Assembly: GCA_051294375.1 (NCBI GenBank) | Contig: CM119266.1 | Coordinates: 12,700,081-12,764,080 of the forward strand | Length of the DNA stretch: 64,000 nt | Source: Paraspadella gotoi | Taxonomy: Eukaryota > Chaetognatha | Reading direction: 5' to 3' | Part shown: positions 49,501-61,600 of the stretch, in pieces | Layout: the number at the start of each line of letters is the position of its first letter | How positions within the stretch are numbered: the stretch's first letter is position 1 | The notes under the pieces: generated by a model | The model's input: only the letters and a program-made list of their open reading frames with translations | Databases searched by the model: none | What the model was told of the DNA's origin: nothing | Position numbers and translations under genes: made by a program

Positions 49501-51813
49501 AAAAATTTTAATTTTTTTATTTTAATAATAATAACAATAAATAATAATAATAAAAATAAAATAATAATAATAAATAAAATATAAATATTTTTATTTTTTA
49601 ATTTTATTTTTTTAATTATAATTATTATCTTTATTATTATTATTATTAATCTGATAATAAATATATATTTTATTATAAAATAATTTTATTTATTCATTTA
49701 AAATTATACAAAATTATTTTTTAATTATTTTAACATTCAAATAAATTTTTAAAAAATTATTCTTATAATTAATATATAATAAAAAATTATTTTTAACTGA
49801 ACGGGATTTTTCTGAAAAAATTAAGGCTCAGGATCTCACTGTGCGCCGGTTCTAAAGCTTGTACTACGCATAGTACTAATCTTTGTTGGATCAAAACGAG
49901 CTCGATATTAAGCGAAAATGATCGATTTGAAGAGCGATTTTTGCGATTGCTTTTTGGCGAATTACTTTTGAACGATTTGTCGGATTATGATGAAATTATG
50001 CATGTAGATAATGTTTGCAATTGTCTATCGAACGCTACCAAATTTGAATAAAACAATGAGTTGTTTAGAAACGATGCTCATCCCCAAGTAATATCCTTAT
50101 AAAATCATAAAATTTTAAAATTATATTTTTTTAATTTTAAGAACAGTTTGGATTCGCCTGAAAAAAATGAAAAACTTTTGTAAAATATGTTACATTGATA
50201 TTTTAGTTTAAAGCCTGCGAAAACTGATCAAAACGTTTCATCATATAATAGTTTCTACTACAAAGCATAAAAAAGTGGAGAATTTAACCTTTTTTTTCCA
50301 TTTTTTGATGCTGAAGATCTAACGAGGGAGCATCTATATTATTATTATTGTTGACCTTATGGTTAGTGTAGAATGCTCGCATTGTTATTTTTGGCTGTCT
50401 ACTTGATAATGTTTATGATTAATATAAAGAGAAGCAATAGTGGTCAATTACATTATTTATTGTATTATCAACTTAACATTATTATTATTATTGCACAAGA
50501 TACATAATGGTTATTATATTATAAGTGGAAGCTAAAGAAAAGGGCATAGTGGTTCAAACCGACCCTGAAATCCTAGCTGATTAATAGCTAGGCCTTTGAC
50601 AATAACAATCTTCTATCAAACATGAGCCAGCTCTCCCAGAACAAGAAAAATACTTCCATTTATAAAGCGACAATACTACTATGAAATATTTGAATAATAA
50701 TTGGAAAAACTAAAACATTATTAAAATCTATTAAAACTATTGCCAAAACCGTAAAATAAGACTATTATGAAAACTGTATCAAAAGATATGAGAAATGGTC
50801 CAAACTACTACAATATGTAAATGAGATTGAAGAACTCAACTTCTCATTTGAAATGAACCACAAATTATTCTGCTACAAAGACATTGAAATTTTTAATGAC
50901 ATATTTTATATTTTTGATCTAACTTTTTATGAAGAATCAGAATCTTTAATAAAAATTTTTAAAAAATTATTTTAAAAATTTATGATTTTATAAGGATATT
51001 ACTACAAATATATTGTAATTAATGATACTGTTCCCCAAATAATATAAGCAAAATATTTTTTTATATTCCTTAATCATACTATCTCACATCTAAATATCCT
51101 TGTTTGTTCATTCAAATACAATTTATGTTCCCCAGTACTCCACTCTAATAAGCATTCTTGATAGGCGGAGGCGTTGAGATAATCACAAACCTGCGTACAT
51201 CTCCGCGCAAAATTTAGCCTCTGACATGCAATCGATTATTTCTTGCGACCCGTAAAGAAAGTCGTCGATTCGTAATTCGTCCTAAAAATAAGTCACTTTA
51301 TTTTATTACTATATTAATTTTATTTATTTATTTATTTTATTTTCTTATTCAAAGGTTATTTCTCTAGCTGACATTACGAGTGAACAATTTTGTAAAACCT
51401 ACGGATGAAGCTCCATGGGAATGATTCCCGCGATGCACGCTCGTGAGGTAGTTGAAAAAGTAGTCGCCGATGGAAGGGGTCGGCGCTTTATGGCTCCGTT
51501 CCGATGGAGATTTTCCGCCTTTCGACGGGGACGAGGGAAGGTGAGTCATGGTGGCGGGACCCGGGAGACGGAAAAGAGCCTTGAACAGAACCGGATCCAC
51601 GCATCCCTCTGACAAAGAGAGATAAATGTTTCGACCTCGAGAGTCACTAAGTTTTCTTTTAAACTGTTAGACGGAAAGTACTTTCATACCCGGCACCTGA
51701 CGACGCGCCGCCGAGGCCGCTTTCAATTTCTGACATAAAATTTTTAGCTGTGGATGATATTTTCTTTCTCGGCGGTTGTGAGATTTGACGCTATGACTTT
51801 CGTTGTTTCCCAT
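46595..51813 (-). CDS. MEAK7-like: TLDc-domain protein, MEAK7/RTC5-like
   Basis: Ten exons (51690-51813, 51403-51608, 51191-51281, 48197-48435, 47912-47984, 47618-47842, 47437-47552, 47224-47372, 46924-47069, 46595-46824) give a phase-consistent 532-residue protein. It starts MGNNES, a likely N-myristoylation signal. The middle is helical, with a His-rich stretch (HEHHHHGHE) and an EF-hand-like segment (NTVSKDEFLSWV). The C-terminal part is a TLDc domain (WELLYNSNTHGLSMNRF, HTVMLLELEAG, IRTIEVWGC). MEAK7 is myristoylated, sits on lysosomes and activates a TOR pathway, while other TLDc proteins protect against oxidative stress. Orthology is inferred from layout (MGN start plus C-terminal TLDc). 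Intron 3 is 2.76 kb, far larger than the others, and holds an AT-rich block. TRIAP1 ends only 78 bp upstream. Confidence 0.8.
49181..49850. mobile_element. AT-rich block with short inverted ends in TLDc intron 3
   Basis: A stretch of about 600 bp that is almost entirely A and T (49,215-49,800) lies between imperfect inverted ends: TCGTCGCACAGTG at 49,181-49,193 and CACTGTGCGCCGG at 49,837-49,849. This could be a non-autonomous DNA transposon. No coding capacity is seen. The rest of the intron (48,436-51,190) shows nothing else I recognise. Confidence 0.35.
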
Positions 51814-51891
51814 TGTATTTTCAATATTTAACAAACTCAATTTTTTTTTAAATCGGAGTTGAAAAGTCAATGGATCTGAACAAGTTTTCCG

Positions 51892-52194
51892 CTATGAAGG
51901 TAATTTCTTCTCTTTATCCGTACCGAGAACGATCTGGTCCATTTCCGGCAATTGCATGCCTTTATCCTTCAGCGCTTTCTTTACGCATTCTTGGTAAACT
52001 GTTACACAAAATAAACCGATTGCTTATAAAAACTTGATAAGCAGTACTTCAAATAAGCTGATATAGGCACCTTTAAAAACTGGCGCGCACGAATCTTCTG
52101 AATCTCCTTTAAGGAATTTCTCGGAAAACCATTGATTAAAGCAAGCCTCGTAGCTTTTTTTCAGTTCGTTGCATTCCGGTCCTATGCTCTGCAT
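51892..52194 (-). CDS. TRIAP1: TRIAP1 / Mdm35 twin CX9C protein
   Basis: Two exons (52071-52194 and 51892-51998) give 76 residues, identical in length to human TRIAP1. It contains two CX9C motifs ([11 protein letters not shown], and a second spanning the splice junction) and the family core [13 protein letters not shown]. The known role is in the mitochondrial intermembrane space, where TRIAP1 pairs with PRELI/Ups proteins to move phosphatidic acid for cardiolipin synthesis; folding is by the MIA40 pathway. An acceptor TTTTTCTTTAG ends 37 nt before the ATG. The stop is 78 bp from the next start codon, one of the tightest gaps in the window. Confidence 0.95.
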
Positions 52195-52443
52195 GACGAA
52201 TCGTTCTTTGGATTCATTTAATATTAATACGCTAAAGAAAAACATTTCAACAAGCAGTGAAATGAAAAATCGGAAAGTACCGCTTTCGACAACACGTCGA
52301 GAAAAAAATCCACTAATAGTAATACCACTTTTTATTTAGCTACAACAAAAAAAAATGTAATGACAAAATAAGGGAATAACTGGAAAATAGTCATTTCAAT
52401 AACAAAAAATTGAAAAAGAGCCACCTGCGACTCGAAAATTTTT

Positions 52444-55400
52444 TCATTCTCTTCTCTTGGTCGTCGAGATCGCATTCCATTTGCGGTAAAATTCAACGAC
52501 ATTTTCGAAAGCGATTCCAAGAACCGAATGGAATCTATCCTTTTGTCTGGAGTTGAGCTGGAAAAAAGATACGAAATAATAATTTCTTAAATTAAAATCC
52601 GAAACGATTTAAAATTCACTATTAACTTACCGAGAAACATTCCTTGGACCCCGTCAAGACCGAGACCATGACATCTCCACCGCCCCTCGCCGACCTGAAC
52701 CGACGACAAGGGGTCGATCGCTTGTCATCGTCGTCCGTGGTATCTGCGTCGCCGGAGGACGCCCCGATCGAGTCCCCGCGGTCCCTTTGGCCCAGAAGGG
52801 GCGAGGCTTTCAAGGGCGAAGCTTTGAGCGGCGAGGAGGATTTGAGCCGCGTCGGAGTCGCGCCATCGCGGTCCTTGTCCAACGGACGCTGGGCGGCGAA
52901 AAAAGCGGCGCATGAGAGGAGGCGGCGATGGAAGTAGGCTTCTTTCTTAGAAGGGCGCGGAGGAGAGTCGGAGGCTTCGTCGGTGGAGTAGACGTCCTCG
53001 TCGGGGTCGCCGTCCATAATCTGGGCGACGGTCTCGTCGTCGACCTCAACGACAGGATTTTGCGGTCGGACGAAGCGATTCCCCTTTTGAAATTGAGTCT
53101 CCAACCAACGAATCGAGTCACGAACGTCGCGGTGAGACTTCTTGGCTTCGTCCAGCTGATTGACCACTGAAGCTGCGTTCGTTGAAAGATATGAAATTTA
53201 CTTTTAGAATTGAAGCAATCCTTTCTTTTTCGTTGTTCGTAGTGATTAGAGAATTGACAAAGTTTTTGTTTGCAACGAATTTTATTTTAATTGAACAGAC
53301 ATGTTTCGACTTGCTTTATCAGCGTTGATGAAGGCTTGTAAAGCAAGTCGAAACATGTCTGTTCAATTAAAATAAAATTCGTTGCAAACAAAAACTTAAT
53401 CAATTCTCTAAACTTTTAGAATTTAAAATTGAATTATTATTAAATGACTAAAAGGAAGCAGTAAAAAGTATGACCCAAGTTTGATTTTGTAAAAATTATA
53501 AACCTACATGGGATGACAAGTATGAAAGTAGACGCATCCGCCATTTCTTGCAATAAGGCCAGATGATTCGTCAGCGCGGCAGCGTCGGGTACGAGGTAGG
53601 GCGAGAGCGACTGGGACGGCATCGCGTTCTCCAATTTCGAAACCTCCGACTACGAGGAAAATAACCGCTTAGCAATGATTAAAACAAGACAAACCGGGGT
53701 TCGAACCCGAACGCGACTATCACCTTGAGGCGAAGCTGCGCCATGCCTTTCATCAATTGCTGACGACGAGCCTCGTCTGGCGAAGTCGAGCTCGAGGTCC
53801 CGTTTTCGATTCGAGCGTCGCCGACTGGAATCGGTTCGCTCTTGACGGCATCGACGTCGTTACTAGCCGAGCGCGGGTGAAGCGAAATCTCGGAAGGAGG
53901 CAATCGAATTATTTCGTCGTCATCGTCGTCGTCATCCTCGATGTGGACGTCGTTGAGTGTCAACTGAATCACGTCGTCATCTTCGTCGTCGCCTTCCACG
54001 ATGACGTCTGGCCCGTCGGCCTGGGCCGAGAAAAAGTAGCGTTTCGCGTCATCGTTTTAACTTTTATATTTTTTTAAAATTAAAATGATTGTTTACTTCG
54101 TAAAGCACGATGTTTTTTCGAGTGAAGCGCTCCCCTTCGACGTCGGGAAGAGGTTTGAATTTGGAGCCGTGGAAGAAACGGTCGTTTGGGGATCGTCTTG
54201 AATTCTTAAATTCGATGGGACGCGACGAGGGTTTCCGAAATCCTGGTCGTCAAATCACGTAAATAACTTTAATAAAAACTTTTTTAACATTTACAATTAA
54301 AAAAAAACTAGCGAACCAGCGTCGCCTCTCCGATCTTCCCGGTTCCGCTGAGAATCTGAAGATTTAAATTGCGACTTGGGAGGGCGAGGCGGCGGGGGAG
54401 GAGGCGTCGGCGCTTCAAAAACTTTTTGGTCGGGCAAAAAGCGGAAGCCGACGAATTCTTTCTTCTTCGACGCAAAATAACTGAAAGAAAATCAAAAATC
54501 ATGAAACTTCAATTGCACGAATCGTTTAATTAGCTTAATTGCATTAAGCCCCGTAGGCGCTCACCCGAAATGCCTGATGGCACAAAGCCTAAGCAGGCAT
54601 TCCTGCGTCGAAGTCAGCCCACCGGTGAAATCTTTCTCTGCTCCACCATTCGTCATTGCCGTCAAGTAATCGAAACCGGTCTGAGGCAATAAGAGCTTCG
54701 TTTGAAATTCCTAACGAAAAAAATATAATACCGTTTTAAAATAATTTATAAATTATATTTACATAGTTTCTTTGGGTAAAGTTTCGCTTGCCTTGAAAAT
54801 GATAAGATTTTGAAGAGAAAGGTCTTCCGGCAGCGGGAAAGTTTGATTCCATCCGTCGAGCGGAATCGACTTCAGAATCGTAGACAAACGAGCGGATATG
54901 GAAACTCCCGCGACAGCGAGAACGTCGGATTCGTTGGGCAGGCGATTTAAGAGTAGAGCAAGTCGATACCACAACGCCTGGCCAATACATAGAAAGAAAT
55001 AATGTGATTGGTTCCAAAATAAAACGCCCACGATTCAAGCGGATTTCGTACCTCGATTCCGCCACAATTGTAGGGCACCGTGTGGAGATGTGCGCGGAGC
55101 CAATCGACGACGACTTTAACAACCATTAATATTCCTTGGTCTTTCATTATTTTTATCGCCCGCTCAAACTCTTAACGAAAGAGAGAAAAGAGAAATTAAA
55201 TTCAAATGCAATTAGGTAACTTACAGTTACACGAACTTACCTTTTGAATCGGAATCTTCTTTAGATTCTTCTTTTTCCTCCTCGTCGCTAAGAGGCTCTT
55301 CCTCAGAGAGTGACTCCGCTCCCGACTCCCCAGACGCGACCTTATCCATCGCACCTTTTTCCTTCGTCTCGCTCTCCTCGGTTTCTTCGTCGGGATGAGT

Positions 55401-58088
55401 CTTCGATCGTTCCATCAATTTGGAAAGCTCATACTGCCCTTCCTCCTCATCCTCCTCCGACTCTTCGTCCTCCTGTTCTTCCTCCGACACCACCGTCAAA
55501 TCCAAATCTCCCTCGCTCAAGTCGCTCTCGTCGTCTTCTCCTTCTCCGCTCTTCTCCTCCGAACTGTCGTCGTCTCTCTCATCCCCCTCTTCCTCCTCTC
55601 CTCTTTTTCGCCTCCTCCGGCGCCTCCTCCGCATGAGGGAGAGCATCTTCCGCCTCCTCACGACCACGGGATCTTCCTCTCTCAAGTCCTTGTCGACGAG
55701 ACTCTCGAGAGTCCCTCGTTGGGCACCGAGGCGGGAATTGACGTCCGCCATGCCGAGGCTCTCTTTGGGTGGAGGTGCGTCGGGTTCCCTGGCGAGCGAG
55801 GAGACGGAGGAGGACTCGGTCACGTCGAGGTCGCGGCCGGAGTCGTCCGACTTGACGGAGATTTTAGTTTCTGACGATGAGGGAGGAAGTCGATGCCGAC
55901 CCTCGTTGATGGCGGTGGTGACCCTGCAATAGTTGTTAGGACACAAGTCGGTCATCGAAGTGAATTAACATCAGCGACTTAGTCGTTAGTTTACTTGCCT
56001 GATACAAGAGTGACGCAACAAGTGCGAAAACATTATAATTGTGAAGTTGTGAGCCACTGAGAGTCGGTTCGTTTTTTCATCGTTGGCCGAATCCGATTCT
56101 TTCAAACCGACTTTTTCCTGAAATAAATCGTGATAGTGTAATAACTTTAGGGTATATAATTTAGAAACACCTAATTAATACCTGCAGTTGGCGAACGACC
56201 ATCGTCGCTAGAACAACCATCTTAAAAATAAGCGAGCTGTCAAGAAAAGCTGGTCGATTTTCGTCGGCGTAAGCCATTTCCCAAGAAGAGGTGAAAGCCG
56301 CTGCGTCTAGGAAAAGAAAGGAAGTAATATAAAACGCAAAAACTAATATTCAAAAAAGTTATCTGGCATGAAAATACCGGATTCTAATTTGGCTCCTCTG
56401 CCTTTGTCTGGTCGCAAATACAGGCACGAATTAAGCTCACGAAGTTCTTCCTAAAAAGCGAATACAATTTTTTTGAAAAGTACAATGATGAACAACAGGG
56501 ATAATCGACCAAAGGACAAACTGATCTTACTAAGCATATTTGTTGCAGCTTGGCGAGTCCCAAACGTTGCTGATTGTGTAACAATACACCCATCAAATCC
56601 AGAAAACCGATAAGGCATCTTTTTAATCTTCTTACTCTGGCGTACCTGAGGTGAAAAATGTCTCAAAATTAGGTAAAAACTGAAGAGACGAAAACAAATT
56701 GGCACAATTTGAAGTAACCTGGAAACGCCAGTAGATTCGAATCTCTTATTGATTTTTTGGCGTCTCAATATGTCCATGTGACGTCTGTGATTCCGTTGGA
56801 AAAGTCTTTTGAGATTGGCAGATGCGCCTTCGAACGGATGCGGACTTAAGAGGCACCGAAGGTAGTGGTATGTGGCGTCGATACCGTAGTTACGATTTCC
56901 GGACAACGTACCCAGTTGGTTGTGAGGAAGACCGAACTCCGGCAAAAATTGAACCGCCTGATATGTATTTTTACATGATTTTTTTTTTTTAAAACAAAAT
57001 AAAAAGAATAACTACTATGTACCTGTCCGTAGTATCTACAAGCCATTACGCTGCTCCTTGTGCCGTCAAAATCCTGTTGATACCTACGGAAATACATCAT
57101 TTGAAGTTACTATTTTATACTATTTTATATTATTTTATACAGACCTTGCCAAATCGCCCAAATAGCAGAGGCATCGGTGAATGCACTTGAGAAACCAAAT
57201 GCTGAGGTCTTTGTCTTCATGACTCAAAGAAGCCGATTCTTGCCCCTGCTTTCCTTGATTGGAAGGCACGTCCAGACAGTCTGCAAAAATGTAGGAAGCA
57301 TAAAACCATGACTGACCCCACTTCCATAAATATAGTAATCGATTCTGAGATTGATGTCAACCCTAACCTCCGAGGGGAACGACGTTGAGCTCCGTTTGTA
57401 GCTTGAGAAGGAGACCGTGATAAATGCCATTAGAGGCGACGAGGTGGCTGCGGATGTGTCCCTCGAGAGAACTGTTTGGCCGAATGTACTTGAGGTTCTT
57501 TCTGGCCAGAAGAATTACCTCGTAAAAGCACTTGCGCCAGAGGATATCTTCCGCTTTGCGAGAGTACTCTGGAACGAATAAACGTTGGTCGTTGATTTTT
57601 CTCATAATTCTATTTGACTTTAAAGCGGAAGCATCTTGAATAACCTATAGTGTCGGCGCTAGTGTTGACGATTATTCTTTCGCAGTACTGTTGAATTTTG
57701 TAGCGAACGAAGATCGCTTCCGAAGAAAACAACCGAGTCAGCATCTCTTGCTTTCTTTCCGTTCGAGGCTTGAGAGAAGAGAGATTAACTATTTGTATCC
57801 TAAAATCCCCACTCGGAACAAAAAAAATTACCTGCTTTCGGAAAGGCTTCGTTTCTTGCCTGACCGCGCTTCCCTTGGAGTGGGTTACGCTTTTTCCACC
57901 GATCAACACAGTCGACGGAAGGCTGCAAGAAAGATGGTTACATTAATCTCATTTGACAAAGAACAAACTTTTTCAAATTCGCACTTTAGCGTTGGGCAAG
58001 GCTCCTCCGTGCCGGCCGCCATCGCCTTGTCCAGCTTTCTCACGGCTTCTTGCACGGAGCGAAACGTTCTTTTGAGATCAAACTCCAT
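52444..58088 (-). CDS. SMG5: SMG5, nonsense-mediated decay factor
   Basis: Twenty exons give about 1,283 residues, in frame from MEFDLKRTFRSV to the end FYRKWNAISTTKRRE. Exon ends, 5' to 3' on minus: 58088-57969, 57768-57645, 57568-57368, 57280-57145, 57083-57023, 56957-56719, 56645-56531, 56450-56378, 56306-56182, 56117-55999, 55923-55241, 55170-55052, 54977-54792, 54710-54565, 54480-54317, 54242-54097, 54020-53724, 53649-53508, 53172-52631, 52557-52444. The N-terminal part is the 14-3-3-like/TPR domain (SRKAEDILWRKCFYEV, LCYLGDLARYQ, HNQLGTLSGNRNYGIDATYH). Exon 11 is a long acidic, Arg/Ser-rich insert. The C-terminal PIN-like domain starts at MKGMAQLRLK and includes SPYLVPDAAAL. The known role is to join SMG7 and PP2A in dephosphorylating UPF1. 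Two introns have GC donors (after 55999 and 54792). It is longer than human SMG5 (1,016). Confidence 0.93.
53246..53411. repeat. Foldback (inverted-repeat) element in SMG5 intron 18
   Basis: Arms of 73 nt (53246-53318 and 53339-53411) are complementary with only about two mismatches and enclose a 20-nt loop. The centre reads TTGATGAAGGCTTG-TAAAG-CAAGTCGAAAC, which resembles a hammerhead-type core with a non-consensus base at the C3 position. The arms share the 13-mer AGTCGAAACATGT with the hairpin in lectin intron 1. Confidence 0.85.
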
Positions 58089-58676
58089 TCTCGGTGCTGA
58101 AGTAAAAGCGAAAATTAGAATTAGTAATCGCTGAGAAGGCAAATCGTACCAGGAAATAGCTTACCTTTAATTGTCCTCCTTCAAGAGGACTACTGCAATT
58201 TTTTTCAGGACGTATCCATTATCGATTCTTTTAATCACATGACTATAATAGCAGGTGTTCACTGTTCACACTATAAACAATCTAACACCTGAAAAAAATA
58301 TAACAGTATTGCAACATACTAAATGTGAGAGGTAATTTTTTTATAAACGAATATTAGCATTAATTGATTCGTGATGTAAAATAATTTCGAAGTTCACAAC
58401 TGGATTAAAAAAAAATGCAGTTATTGCATTTACGAGGCACAATGTAGGTGACGCGAAAAAAGGCAGCTTTTAAAAATTGTCACGTAAAAATTAAAATGAG
58501 GCAGTGAATTACAAACTCACAAAAGTGTTTAAAGCGTTTTGTTGCAATAAAATGGAACGTAATACCTAAGAGACCATCTCAACTATATAACATATGTCGC
58601 TATATCACAGACGAAATGACAACTAGTGATGCCTCAATGTATATTGTATAATGTATATGGACGGGATCGAAGTCGA
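58089..58676. other. Intergenic spacer DENND2 / SMG5
   Basis: About 590 bp of AT-rich sequence. An acceptor-like TTTTACTTCAG ends 8 nt upstream of the SMG5 ATG. Nothing else recognised. Confidence 0.5.
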
Positions 58677-61600
58677 TCACCTCCAGATCTGTTTAAACAT
58701 TTGTCCAAAGTTTTTAACTTTCATCCGCAGCTGCGCTGCGGTCTGTTTACTGTAACTCGCAAATTCCTCTTGATACTCGAATATTTTTTTCTCGAAATCT
58801 CCAGATTTCACGCTGCTCGCCTCCAGTCGTCCGTTGATAAAAAGTTCGAACATGTGCGTTTCGGAAAACCTGATAAAATCAAATTTTTAACGAAAATAAA
58901 TATTTGAAATTCGGCTCAAATCGTTCGAATAATTCTCACCAGACTAGAAACATCCTCAAAGAGTCGGAAATTGTGGCGTCGCAGAAGTCGGTCTTGTTGA
59001 ACCGCCTCTTAACGTTGGCGGCGCCACCGCCTTCTTCTCCGTCTGCGTAGTTGATGTACTCGAGATAATGTCCGATGGTGGAAACGAAGAAGCAGACGAA
59101 AGTCTCCATCAAAAGGTCAGAATTACTGAGGCCAGAAGGAACTGTCGTTCCTGCGACGTTCTCAGCTATCTCATCGCGACACAACTGACACAAAGTGCAG
59201 AGCAGGCTTAATAATGTTAGAAAGGTATTTAATGACTCCACTGTTGGATCCATCTCATCAAACCTGAAGTCCTCGCAATAAAGACCGCCGTAGTTTGGGG
59301 GGAAGAATCGTCGCCTCATCGCCCATTTCGCGAACGATTCTGCCTTCGTCCAAATTTACTATTAGAACATCTTCCAGTTCCAACTGACTCAATGCCTCCA
59401 ACGATGATTCCTAAAACAATAGATTTATTTAAGACAAAAACCAATAATTGTATTAACACTAAAATAGCATACTTGCACGCCGATGATGTAAGGTGACGGA
59501 GCGCAACAAATTTCCAGCAAGTGATCAGGAAGTATGGGAATAAGGGTGTGTTCCCAGTTGAACGGATACAGAATGGCCACAAGCGCTAACGTGCAACGAG
59601 ACAATTCTGTTGAAAAAAAAAACGGCTATTAAAATTTAAATCGTCAAATTTGTTTACATTTATCGACAAACAGCACCTGTAAGTTGCCGGGATACCAGAA
59701 TAACGGAACGTTCAAGAAGAGTAGTAGAAAACAGCTGAATGACATTGTCGGGACCGAGCATACGAAGCAGAATGCTTAAATCTACGTTTTCCATGGAACG
59801 ATCGCTGGGCTTGCAGACCTAAAAAATTTTAAATTTCAGCTCAGAGATTTTTATTTTCGGAGGTTCGAATCCCTAAGCTGCCTCCATATTTAAGCAAGTA
59901 GACAGAGATTTCAACAAGAAACAAGTTGATTTTATTCTGAGAATTATGACAAGCGAAGACGGTGTCAGAATTTGAGGCAGAATGAATCAGTTGTGGCGGT
60001 ATATTCACACTGCCTCACTTCCATCATGGCTCAGCCAATCCCATTGGCACAGAGAGGGAACACACCATCCCAGGCGTTATGTTCCATCCACAGTCCGAAG
60101 GACTTCCCTCTGCGTTGGCAAAGCGGTGACTGGAAACGTCACTGAGGGTCGCATCAACGAATAAGGGACTCGCAGCTGCAGGAGAATTCATCATCAGCAG
60201 CCGCGACGGAGCCCACGAAGACCACGCGGACCAAGACCCGAACAAAGGAGGCTTTCATAAGCTCTATGACCCGGACAGGACCAAGAGCCAATAAGGAGAA
60301 GAAGAGGGTTATGGAGACTCAGTTGTGGGCCAATGAGAACACGGCCCTGGGGCTTGAAGTGAAAGAGAGAGAAAAGTAGATGGTAGGATTGATGGTCGGA
60401 AGCCCCCAAAGCCAACAGTGAGATGCCATATCCCAATGGGCACCACAGGCAACCCGGCTGTTGCCATACAGTACAGAAATAGCAAGCGGATCATCGACAC
60501 GGGCTGGTTTTCCCGACGGCATAAAGCCCATCTTGAGATTGGTGGATTCACTTGGTGGTTCGTCCAATGAGACAGTCGAATCCGGATTTTAGCGGATTTT
60601 ACCCGAGTCGCGGATCCGATTCGATTTTTGGTTCTAATTCCATCTGCGATGGTCATAAAACTTTGGCGAAGTTTATAACAGCTCACCTGTAAATCTTCGA
60701 ATTTAGCGGGAAGTGGAGAGATGATGGTAGACGGTTTTCCCACTTGCAGCGGCAGCGTGGCGTCATAAGCGTTTTTGAGGAATTCCCAAGCGTCGTCCGG
60801 AGAAGAGTCGACGTAGCTCTCTAATTCTGAGAGGATTTTGTCGTAAAGGGCGAAAGAAAATAACGAACTGACGATGCAGTAGACAACCGGCTTTGTGGGG
60901 CCTGAGGACAATTTTTTTTCAAACAATAAGAAGTAAGATAAATTACAAATTTTGACGTTTTTTGGCACGAATTTAAATTTAGTATTATTTGGTTATTTAT
61001 AGATGGATAAAATTAAGTAATAGTGCGCTTTTGAATAAAGTAAGGTAAACAACGTAAACCTTTTTCGAGTGGCAAAAAGCGTCTACAGTATCCGTATTGT
61101 CTCGACGAATCCGCGCCGGTGAGCACGAAGAGAAACGTTTCGCAATCGGCCTCCCAGATTGGGTGATGACCCGAAGTCTCGGGAAAGCAGAACTGGGCAA
61201 TGGTGGCCACGTCGGCGGTCGCGCAATCAGGAAATCTAAAGTAATCAAAAACAAAAACATTATCCAACAACTTTTACAACTTTTACAAAGTTACGTATAA
61301 ACGTACTGCTCGGCGACGTAAGGCTTCAAAGTTTGACTCTCTCTTGGGTCTTTCAAATCCCGACGAATGGTGCCGCGAACTTCCAGTTTGACCAAAAGGA
61401 CAAAGTTGAACAAGCCCTGCTTCTGCTTCATGAGTTGCTGTTGTTTTCTGGAAGGTGTATTAAAAATAGCTAAAATCTTTTAGCATTATAAGTAATTATT
61501 TTAAGTCACTGGAAATTGGTAAAGGACGCGGTTGCAAAAACGACAAGATCATGGCCCATCTTTCTATTAACAAATTTGTCAAGCAATTCTTCTACAACGT

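Noticed and set aside
53688-53712. tRNA-like GGGGTTCGAACCCG T-arm
   Set aside because: The stem does not extend to 5 bp, and no acceptor, D or anticodon arm can be built on either strand; the segment is exon/intron of SMG5. The same holds for GGTTCGAATCC at about 59,868.
55310-55932. Plus-strand S/P-rich frames opposite the SMG5 acidic exon
   Set aside because: Mirror image of D/E/S codon runs; the minus frame is spliced in phase with conserved SMG5 exons.
57832-57922. Extra SMG5 exon between exons 1 and 2
   Set aside because: Splice-like ends exist, but its 91 nt would break the frame of the conserved next exon; skipping it keeps phase 0.
59982-60164. Plus-strand 60-residue frame in a DENND2 intron
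   Set aside because: No homology; lies within a probable LTR-like insertion read in the opposite sense.
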